From Kumtagia sp044326205 (GTDB lineage: Bacteria; Pseudomonadota; Alphaproteobacteria; Rhizobiales; Rhizobiaceae): a stretch of DNA of 64,000 bases. A model generated the notes under the pieces. That model did not search any database. It was not told the DNA's origin and saw only the letters and a program-made list of their open reading frames with translations. The DNA lies in assembly GCF_044326205.1 (NCBI RefSeq), contig NZ_JBIRCY010000015.1:1-64000 (forward strand), written 5' to 3'. Of this stretch, positions 44,349-51,333 are shown in pieces (the first letter of the stretch is position 1; the number at the start of each line of letters is the position of its first letter). The position numbers were made by a program, and so were the translations under genes.

Positions 44349-44412
44349 CGGCCGGCACCACTCTTGCGACGGGTTTTCCCGCCGATGACGGACATCAGCC
44401 ATCTCAGCCCTG
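44349..44412 (+). repeat. 64-bp direct repeat, copy 1
   Basis: It is identical to 45663-45726 at 60 of 64 positions as counted by eye, with weaker similarity extending to about 44326-44432. The core contains CGGG-N4-CCCG; two of the four differences fall in the four-base loop (TTTT here, CTCT in copy 2), which hints at a conserved stem. It lies between the DUF2971 and LysR genes. Confidence 0.8.
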
Positions 44413-44451
44413 TTGCGGGGCCGAAGGTATCCTGCCCCGATCCAACTCCGC

Positions 44452-45324
44452 CTATGCCCCCACCGGCCGTTCCCCGGCAAACAGCGCGGCATGCGCGCTC
44501 ACCAGCGCCACGACGCGGTCGATCACGGTGCGCACGTCGCGGCGATGGCGGTCTTCATTGTGCATGACGATCCACTGGCCCTCCCGCAACTCGTCGATCC
44601 GCTCGCCGGCGCGCTCCAGCAGTGGGTCGCGGTCGCCGGCGAAACACGGCAGCACGCCCTTGCCGACGCCGCCGCGGATCAGGTCGCGCAGCGTCGGCGG
44701 CGTGTTCGCCCAGGCGGCGAAGGTTGCGCCCTCCTGCGCGTTCACCCAGCGCGCCGAGCGCGTCGTCTCGTCGCCGGGCGCTATGGCGACCCAGTCCTCG
44801 CGGCCGGGGTTTTGGTGATTGCGGGCGCGGAACGGCGCCTGTGCCACCTCCACGGTGCGCCGCGCGGCGAGGTTGGGGCTGTCCGGCTGCTGGTTTCTTA
44901 TGCCGATCTCGACCTCGCGATGCGCGATGTCCAGCTTGGCCTCGGTGGTCTTGAAGGCGATGCGGAACGGGTCGTCCGGCCTCCACAGTTTTGAAAAATT
45001 CTCGGCGAAGAAGTTCGCCGTCCAGGTGCCGGCCGAAATGCGCACCAGCGAGCGCTGGCCGTCGACCGCCAGCCAGTCGGCGATCGGCTTGGCGCCCGCC
45101 TCCATGGCGAGCGCCTTCGACAGCAGCGTCTTGCCATCCTTCGTCAGCGCGTAGCCCGACTGGCGCCGCATGAACAGCGGCCGGCCCACCGCCTCCTCCA
45201 GCGCAAGCATTCTGCGCCCGACGGTGGCCGGGCTGGAGCCGAGTTCAACGGCCGCCGCCGACAGGCCGCCGCCGCGCGCCACGGACAGGAAGATGCGCAG
45301 GTCGTTCCAGTCGAGGTTTTTCAT
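44452..45324 (-). CDS. LysR-family transcriptional regulator
   Basis: A 290-residue protein. The helix-turn-helix is W-N-D-L-R-I-F-L-S-V-A-R-G-G-G-L-S-A-A-A-V-E-L (residues 6-28) with S-P-A-T-V-G-R-R-M following. The remainder fits the LysR effector fold but is less conserved (A-H-R-E-V-E-I-G-I-R). This subgroup often controls a divergent gene; the nearest rightward gene is the EamA transporter, about 440 bases away. The whole gene lies between two direct copies of a 64-bp repeat. Confidence 0.88.
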   Translation of the reverse strand: MKNLDWNDLRIFLSVARGGGLSAAAVELGSSPATVGRRMLALEEAVGRPLFMRRQSGYALTKDGKTLLSKALAMEAGAKPIADWLAVDGQRSLVRISAGTWTANFFAENFSKLWRPDDPFRIAFKTTEAKLDIAHREVEIGIRNQQPDSPNLAARRTVEVAQAPFRARNHQNPGREDWVAIAPGDETTRSARWVNAQEGATFAAWANTPPTLRDLIRGGVGKGVLPCFAGDRDPLLERAGERIDELREGQWIVMHNEDRHRRDVRTVIDRVVALVSAHAALFAGERPVGA

Positions 45325-45767
45325 AAATGAAAAATATCTGACGAATTCGGTCGGCTCAAGCCCGCTCTTGGCGCCCTACACTCCGGATACGAAAAGGAAC
45401 CGGGAGCCCGTCATGGACCAGATGCTGGTATGGACTGTCGTCTACACGCAGGAGCTTCAAGGCAGACGGCGAAGGCGGAATTGGGAACAGCGCTATTACG
45501 GTGGCTTTGGCGGGGGACCGGGCGCTAGCCTGCCGCGCTCCGCGCTGCGCTTGGCCGCCAGCCTGTTTTCCGCGTCCCGGCCGCAATTGCCCCAACCGGA
45601 TGCCATGCCTGGATCACGCCAGATTCCCGGCGATCCGCTAGGCGGGGCAATCGTCGGCGGACCGGCCGGCAACACTCTTGCGACGGGCTCTCCCGCCGAT
45701 GACGGACATCAGCCATATCAGCCCTGCACCGGGGTCGACGGCATCCGGCCGCGAGGAGCGGGTCGGA
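45325..45767. other. Gap between LysR and EamA genes, with a doubtful small ORF
   Basis: About 440 bases. A 142-codon frame from an ATG at 45413 (GGGAG upstream; M-D-Q-M-L-V-W-T-V-V-Y-T) runs to 45841, through the repeat and into the EamA gene. Its first 30 residues look natural and the rest does not, so it may be a gene remnant cut by the repeat. The repeat (copy 2) occupies 45663-45726. Confidence 0.4.
45663..45726 (+). repeat. 64-bp direct repeat, copy 2
   Basis: Same orientation as copy 1, 1314 bases away. It contains an in-frame ATG at 45699 that would extend the EamA protein by 23 residues (M-T-D-I-S-H...), and the same M-T-D-I-S-H reading is possible in copy 1, where no transporter follows. 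This suggests an element placed before the gene, or a duplicated gene start. Confidence 0.8.
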
Positions 45768-46652
45768 ATGCTGCTGGTTTTCCTGTCGGCCTTCGTCTGG
45801 AGCACCGGCGGCACCATCGCGCGTTTCCTCGAGGCCGATAATAGCTGGACCGTGGTGTTCTGGCGTTCGTTCTTCGCGGCCCTTTTCCTGCTCGCCTTCC
45901 TCGTATTTCGCGACGGTGCGCGTGGCGCCGTGGTGCAGTTCCGGGCGATGGGCCTGCCCGGCGTTCTTGTCGGGCTATGTTTCGCTTCCGCCTCGACCTG
46001 TTTCGTGCTTGCCATCGCCCATACGACCATCGCCAACGTCATGCTGATCAATGCCGGTGTGCCGCTGTTCGCGGCGCTGCTGGGCTGGCTGCTGTTCCGC
46101 GACACCGTGTCGAAGACCACCTGGTTGGCGATTGCCGCCGTGCTCGCCGGCGTCGCCATCATGGTTTCGGGCTCGTTCGACGGCCGCATCTCACCGGTCG
46201 GCGACATACTGGCGATGACGATCACCGTGTCCTTCGCGCTTGCCACTGTCATCACTAGACATTTTTCCGGCGTCAGGATGACCTCGGCCGTCTGCTTCGG
46301 CACGCTGGTCGCCGCAGCGGTCGCCTTCGGCATGTCCGGCCCGCTTGCCGTCTCATGGACCGATTTCGGCCTGCTTTTTGCGTTCGGCGCGCTCAATCTC
46401 GGCCTCGGCATGGCACTTTTCGCCAGCGGCGCGCGGCTGGTGCCGGCCTCGATGGCGGCGCTGCTTGGCACCTTCGAGACCATCGCCGGCCCGGTCTGGG
46501 TCTGGCTTGTGCACGGCGAGGTGCCCTCGATGCGCACGATCCTCGGCGGCGCGGTGGTCTTTGCCGCTCTTCTCGTGCATATCGGCATGCAGTTCCGCAG
46601 GCAGCCTCGCCCCGTTCGGCCCGGCGTGACCGGAATTCCCGCCCCCCATTGA
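45768..46652 (+). CDS. EamA/DMT-superfamily transporter
   Basis: A 294-residue protein with ten membrane segments in two homologous EamA halves. The first begins at once (M-L-L-V-F-L-S-A-F-V-W-S-T-G-G) and the second includes A-S-M-A-A-L-L-G-T-F-E-T-I-A-G-P near residue 225, the usual conserved turn. Such proteins export metabolites or amino acids. The ATG at 45768 is chosen for its GAGGAG site; starts at 45699 or the TTG at 45678 would add residues from the repeat. Confidence 0.88.
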   Translation: MLLVFLSAFVWSTGGTIARFLEADNSWTVVFWRSFFAALFLLAFLVFRDGARGAVVQFRAMGLPGVLVGLCFASASTCFVLAIAHTTIANVMLINAGVPLFAALLGWLLFRDTVSKTTWLAIAAVLAGVAIMVSGSFDGRISPVGDILAMTITVSFALATVITRHFSGVRMTSAVCFGTLVAAAVAFGMSGPLAVSWTDFGLLFAFGALNLGLGMALFASGARLVPASMAALLGTFETIAGPVWVWLVHGEVPSMRTILGGAVVFAALLVHIGMQFRRQPRPVRPGVTGIPAPH

Positions 46653-47004
46653 CAGGTTTACGGGCGAGGGCGCACCTTGGCCTTCATCGGCAACCAACAA
46701 GCAGGCGTGTCTTGCCAGTTACCGCAGCGGGCCACGCAGAGGGCCGTGCAGGTTTCACCAGAGAAGGCCGGTCGCACCCGTTGCGACGGCAAGGCGGATT
46801 TGAACGGCGGCAACCGATGCCGCGCGGCAGCCTCTACCCCGGATTGAAGCCTTGTCCTGTGCGGCCTTCCGCCGGTCGCGGTGGACTGTCTTCTGCTGCT
46901 TCGATTCGCGCTTGTCGCACTGCGGCAATGCCAATAGTCTTTCAAGAAAAGCCGGGCGATCCGAACCGATCGGCCGTCCGTCGGGAACACTGGAAAAGGA
47001 GAAT
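46653..47004. other. Non-coding gap before potF
   Basis: About 350 bases with no supported gene. It should hold the potF promoter; a weak TTGTCG-N17-TAGTCT pair is near 46914-46942. AAGGAG ahead of 47005 is the potF ribosome site. Confidence 0.4.
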
Positions 47005-48105
47005 ATGATGATCCGTAGGGCACTCTTGCTGTCCGCCGCCACCGCCCTTCTGGCGGCCTTTGCCGGCGGCGCGGTCGCGCAGGAAAGGGTGGTGAACGTC
47101 TACAACTGGTCGGACTATATCGATAGTTCGATCATCGATGACTTCACCAAGGAAACCGGCATCAAGGTCGTCTACGACGTCTTCGATTCCAACGAGATCC
47201 TGGAAACCAAGCTGCTCGCCGGCGGCAGCGGCTATGATGTCGTGGTGCCGAGTGGCCATTTCCTCGCCCGCCAGATCCAGGCCGGCGTCTTCCAGAAGCT
47301 CGACAAGTCCAAGCTGCCGAACCTCTCCAACATGTGGGACGTAGTCTCCGAGCGCACCGCGGCCTACGACCCGGGCAACGAATACTCGATCAACTACATG
47401 TGGGGCACGACCGGCATCGGCTACAACGTCAACAAGGTGAAGGAAGCGCTGGGCATCGACAAGATCGATAGCTGGGACGTTGTCTTCAAGCCGGAGAATC
47501 TGGCCAAGCTGAAGGATTGCGGCGTCTACGTGCTCGACCAGGCGCAGGACATCATACCGGCGGCGCTGTTCTATCTCGGCCTTGATCCCAATTCGCGCGA
47601 CAGCGGCGATCTGGCCAAGGCCGAGGAACTGATGCTGTCGATCCGCCCGTCGATCCGCAAATTCCACTCCTCCGAATACATTAACGCGCTGGCCAATGGC
47701 GACATCTGCCTGGCCGTCGGCTGGTCGGGCGACGTTTTCCAAGCCCGCGACCGCGCGGCCGAGGCCGATCAGGGCGTGGTGATCGACTATGTCGTGCCCA
47801 AGGAAGGCGCGGAAATGTGGTTTGATCAGATGGCGATCCCGGCCGACGCACAGCACGTCGCCGAAGCCCACGAGTTCCTGAACTACATCATGAAGCCGGA
47901 AGTCGCCGCCAAGGCCTCCAACTACATCTACTATGCCAACGGCAACAAGGCCTCCCAGCAGTTCATCGAGAAGGCCATCATCGAAGATCCGGCGATCTAC
48001 CCGGACGAGGCGACGCTGAAGAAACTCTACACGGTGCAGCCCTACGATCCGAAGACCCAGCGTCTGGTCACCCGGTCCTGGACCAAGATCACCACCGGGC
48101 AGTAA
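47005..48105 (+). CDS. potF: Putrescine-type ABC transporter substrate-binding protein
   Basis: A 366-residue periplasmic protein with a Sec signal (residues 1-26, ending A-V-A-Q). The mature part opens V-V-N-V-Y-N-W-S-D-Y-I-D, the hallmark of PotD/PotF proteins, and has the ligand-cleft phrases Y-D-V-F-D-S-N-E near residue 53, W-G-T-T-G-I-G-Y-N near 133 and A-V-G-W-S-G-D near 240. PotF binds putrescine; the exact polyamine is inferred. AAGGAGA precedes the ATG. An intrinsic terminator separates it from potG. Confidence 0.93.
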   Translation: MMIRRALLLSAATALLAAFAGGAVAQERVVNVYNWSDYIDSSIIDDFTKETGIKVVYDVFDSNEILETKLLAGGSGYDVVVPSGHFLARQIQAGVFQKLDKSKLPNLSNMWDVVSERTAAYDPGNEYSINYMWGTTGIGYNVNKVKEALGIDKIDSWDVVFKPENLAKLKDCGVYVLDQAQDIIPAALFYLGLDPNSRDSGDLAKAEELMLSIRPSIRKFHSSEYINALANGDICLAVGWSGDVFQARDRAAEADQGVVIDYVVPKEGAEMWFDQMAIPADAQHVAEAHEFLNYIMKPEVAAKASNYIYYANGNKASQQFIEKAIIEDPAIYPDEATLKKLYTVQPYDPKTQRLVTRSWTKITTGQ

Positions 48106-48109
48106 AATC

Positions 48110-48143
48110 AAAAGTCCCGGCGGGCGCCCCCGCCGGGACTTTT
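48110..48143 (+). terminator. Strong stem-loop between potF and potG
   Basis: A perfect 15-bp stem (AAAAGTCCCGGCGGG with CCCGCCGGGACTTTT) and loop CGCC, four bases after the potF stop, with the T-run as the 3' arm. Placed inside the operon it would let only some transcripts enter potG, giving more binding protein than membrane complex. It may also protect potF mRNA from 3' decay. Confidence 0.85.
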
Positions 48144-48168
48144 CGTTGCGGGGACAAGGGACAGCATC

Positions 48169-49311
48169 ATGAAATCGCTCGGCAGCATCCGCAGGGCATT
48201 TGCGCCGTGGAATGACCCGGCCGCCAAGCCGTACATCACGTTCGAGAACGTGACGAAGCGCTTCGGCGACTTCACCGCGGTCAACAATCTCTCGCTGTCG
48301 ATTTTCGAGCGCGAGTTCTTCGCCCTGCTCGGCGCGTCCGGCTGCGGAAAGTCGACGCTGCTGAGAATGCTGGCCGGCTTCGACGAGCCGACTTCCGGCC
48401 GCATCCTGCTCGACGGGCAGGACCTGCGCGGCATCCCCCCCTACCGCCGGCCCGTCAACATGATGTTCCAGTCCTATGCGCTGTTCCCGCACATGACGGT
48501 CGAACAGAACATCGCCTTCGGTCTGAAGCAGGAGGGCATGCCGAAGCCCGACATCGAGCAGCGGGTCGCCGAGATGCTGAAGCTGGTCAAGCTGACGCAA
48601 TTCGCCAAGCGCAAGCCGCACCAACTCTCCGGCGGCCAGCGCCAGCGCGTGGCGCTTGCCCGTTCGGTGGCCAAGCGGCCGAAAGTGCTGCTGCTCGACG
48701 AACCGCTCGGCGCGCTTGACAAGAAGCTGCGCGAGGAGACGCAGTTCGAGCTGATGGATCTCCAGCAGACGCTCGGCCTCACCTTCGTCATCGTCACACA
48801 CGACCAGGAAGAGGCCATGACCATGGCCGACCGCATCGCCATTCTGGACAAGGGCGAGGTGATGCAGGTGGCGACGCCGGCGGAGGTCTATGAGGCGCCA
48901 GGGTCGCGCTACGTCGCGAGTTTCGTCGGCAACATCAACATGCTGGAAGGCCTAGTCGCCGAGCGGACTGATAACCGGGCAAGGATCACCGGTGCCAGCG
49001 GCGCCCAGATCGTGGTCGAGAACGCCGGCGACGCGGCCACCGGCAACACGGTGGCATTCGCGATCCGTCCGGAGAAGATCAAGGTGTCGTCGCGCCCGCC
49101 CGCCGAAGGCACGGCGAATGTCATGGAGGGCGAAATCTACGACCTCGCCTATCTCGGCGACATGACCGTCTACCACGTCAGGCTTTCCGATGGGCAGGTG
49201 CTGAAGGCCAGTGCGCTCAACAGCTCGCGCGTCACCGAGGATCCGTTGACCTGGAACGACCGCGCCTGGGTCTCCTTCGCGCCCGACGCCGGCGTCGTGC
49301 TGACGCGCTAG
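48169..49311 (+). CDS. potG: Putrescine ABC transporter ATP-binding protein
   Basis: A 380-residue ATPase. Walker A G-A-S-G-C-G-K-S-T is near residue 55, Q-loop F-Q-S-Y-A-L-F-P near 100, signature L-S-G-G-Q-R-Q-R near 154, Walker B L-L-L-D-E-P-L-G-A-L-D near 175, and the switch His in T-H-D-Q-E near 207. A TOBE domain occupies the last 100 residues. It drives uptake with PotF, PotH and PotI. It starts 25 bases after the terminator with AAGGGA upstream. Confidence 0.95.
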   Translation: MKSLGSIRRAFAPWNDPAAKPYITFENVTKRFGDFTAVNNLSLSIFEREFFALLGASGCGKSTLLRMLAGFDEPTSGRILLDGQDLRGIPPYRRPVNMMFQSYALFPHMTVEQNIAFGLKQEGMPKPDIEQRVAEMLKLVKLTQFAKRKPHQLSGGQRQRVALARSVAKRPKVLLLDEPLGALDKKLREETQFELMDLQQTLGLTFVIVTHDQEEAMTMADRIAILDKGEVMQVATPAEVYEAPGSRYVASFVGNINMLEGLVAERTDNRARITGASGAQIVVENAGDAATGNTVAFAIRPEKIKVSSRPPAEGTANVMEGEIYDLAYLGDMTVYHVRLSDGQVLKASALNSSRVTEDPLTWNDRAWVSFAPDAGVVLTR

Positions 49312-49320
49312 GAGGCGGAG

Positions 49321-50283
49321 ATGGCGAATACGGCAGTCTCTTCCTCTCCCGCGATAGCGGAGGCTCAGGCCGCGCCGGCGGTTTCCAACTCGCTCCTGAA
49401 CGCCATCACCAGCCGGCTCGTCATCATAGTCCCCTATCTCTGGCTGCTGTTCTTCTTCCTCGTCCCCTTCGCCATTGTCTTCAAGATCTCGCTGTCGCAG
49501 ACGGCGATCGCCATGCCGCCCTACACGCCGGTGTTCGGCGTCGACAGTTTCATGGATGCCGTCAGGCAGTTGAACTTCGACAATTACGTCTGGCTGACCC
49601 AGGACGCGCTGTATTTCAACGCCTATGTGTCGAGCGTCGTCATCGCGGCGATCTCGACGTTCCTCGCCTTGCTCATCGCCTATCCCATCGCCTACGGCAT
49701 GGCGCGGGCGCCCTCGACCATCCGCCCGACCTTGCTGATGCTGGTGATCCTGCCGTTCTGGACGAGTTTTCTGATCCGCGTCTATGCCTGGATCGGCATA
49801 TTGAAGCCCGAGGGCCTGCTCAACCAGGTGCTGCTGGCGACGGGCATCATCGACACGCCGCTGGTCATATTGAACACCCACACCGCGATCTTCATCGGCA
49901 TCGTCTATTCCTACCTGCCCTTCATGGTGCTGCCGCTCTATTCCTCGCTGGAGAAGATGGACTATTCGCTGATCGAAGCGGCGCAGGATCTCGGCTGCCC
50001 GCCGATCAGCGCGTTCTGGAAGATCACCTTCCCGCTGTCGCTTCCCGGCGTCGTCGCCGGCTGCATGCTGGTCTTCATCCCGGCGGTCGGCGAATTCGTC
50101 ATTCCCGACCTGCTTGGCGGCTCGGAAACGCTGATGATCGGCAAGACCTTGTGGAACGAATTCAACGCCAACCGCGACTGGCCGGTCTCATCCGCCGTGG
50201 CGGTGATCCTGCTCCTGATCCTCATCGTGCCGATCATGATCTTCCAGAGCGCCCAGGCGCGCGCGCAGGAGCAGGGGCGATGA
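49321..50283 (+). CDS. potH: Putrescine ABC transporter permease
   Basis: A 320-residue inner-membrane protein with six main membrane segments. The cytoplasmic EAA loop that docks PotG is E-A-A-Q-D-L-G-C-P-P-I-S-A-F-W-K-I-T-F-P near residue 220. The first about 30 residues are a variable cytoplasmic tail. AGGAGG precedes the ATG, nine bases after potG. Its stop overlaps the potI start (ATGA). Confidence 0.94.
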   Translation: MANTAVSSSPAIAEAQAAPAVSNSLLNAITSRLVIIVPYLWLLFFFLVPFAIVFKISLSQTAIAMPPYTPVFGVDSFMDAVRQLNFDNYVWLTQDALYFNAYVSSVVIAAISTFLALLIAYPIAYGMARAPSTIRPTLLMLVILPFWTSFLIRVYAWIGILKPEGLLNQVLLATGIIDTPLVILNTHTAIFIGIVYSYLPFMVLPLYSSLEKMDYSLIEAAQDLGCPPISAFWKITFPLSLPGVVAGCMLVFIPAVGEFVIPDLLGGSETLMIGKTLWNEFNANRDWPVSSAVAVILLLILIVPIMIFQSAQARAQEQGR

Positions 50284-51098
50284 GCGGGAACTGGAGCCGT
50301 TTCAACATCGTCTCGATCGTGCTGGGGTTTGCCTTCCTCTATCTGCCGATCGTGCTGCTCGTCATCTTCTCCTTCAATGAGTCGAAGCTGGTCACCGTGT
50401 GGGGCGGCTTCTCGACCAAATGGTACGTGGCGATGTTCCACAACCAAGGCCTGATGGACGCCGCCTGGGTGACGATCCGCGTCGGCTTAATCTCGGCGAC
50501 GGTGGCGACCGTGCTCGGCACGTTGGCTGCGCTCGCGCTGGTCCGCTACACGCGCTTCCGCGGCCGCCTGCTGTTTTCCGGCATGGTGTTCGCGCCGCTG
50601 GTCATGCCGGAAGTCATCACCGGCCTGTCGCTGCTGCTGCTGTTCGTGGCGATCGGTCTCGACCGTGGTTTCTTCACGGTCACGCTCGCCCACATCACCT
50701 TCACCATGTGTTTCGTGGCGGTGGTGGTGCAGTCGCGGTTGATGACCTTCGACCGCTCGCTCGAGGAAGCGGCGATGGATCTCGGCGCGCCCCCGGTAAA
50801 AACCTTCTTCCAGATCACTCTGCCCGTCATCCTGCCGGCGATTGTGTCGGGCTGGATGCTGGCCTTCACGCTCTCCATCGACGACCTCGTCATATCGAGC
50901 TTCACCTCCGGCCCGGGCGCCACCACGCTGCCGATGAAGATCTACAGCCAGGTCCGCCTTGGCGTCACGCCGGAGATCAACGCCGCCTGCACGCTGATGA
51001 TCGCCGTGGTCGCGCTCGGCGTCGTCGCGGCTTCGGTCGCCAACAAGCGCCGCGAAGTGCAGCGGGCGCGCGACGAGCAGGCTGCGCAGCGCGGCTGA
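50280..51098 (+). CDS. potI: Putrescine ABC transporter permease
   Basis: A 272-residue inner-membrane protein with six segments, the partner of PotH. Its EAA loop is E-E-A-A-M-D-L-G-A-P-P-V-K-T-F near residue 165. The start ATG at 50280 shares four bases with the potH stop, a sign of translational coupling and equal amounts of both permeases. Confidence 0.94.
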   Translation: MSGNWSRFNIVSIVLGFAFLYLPIVLLVIFSFNESKLVTVWGGFSTKWYVAMFHNQGLMDAAWVTIRVGLISATVATVLGTLAALALVRYTRFRGRLLFSGMVFAPLVMPEVITGLSLLLLFVAIGLDRGFFTVTLAHITFTMCFVAVVVQSRLMTFDRSLEEAAMDLGAPPVKTFFQITLPVILPAIVSGWMLAFTLSIDDLVISSFTSGPGATTLPMKIYSQVRLGVTPEINAACTLMIAVVALGVVAASVANKRREVQRARDEQAAQRG

Positions 51099-51333
51099 CA
51101 AAACTCTGTTCAAACCCAAGGCGACGGTCTGCTTCGCGGTCCGCCGGCGGCGAGGCGACGATCCCGGACCGCACTGCCCGCGCTGAGTGGGGCTCCGGCG
51201 CATCTGTCACAATTCTGTCAGCTCCCGAACGATATGGTTAACCTTCGTCGGGGGGCTCACCTGACATCCGTGTGAACGAAATCATGCTTGCCTGAGGTAA
51301 TCGGGCGAGCCGTTGATTTATTGGGGAAATATC

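Noticed and set aside
46942..48801. A 619-codon leftward frame opposite potF and potG
   Set aside because: It is a shadow of the two transporter genes and includes the antisense of the terminator.
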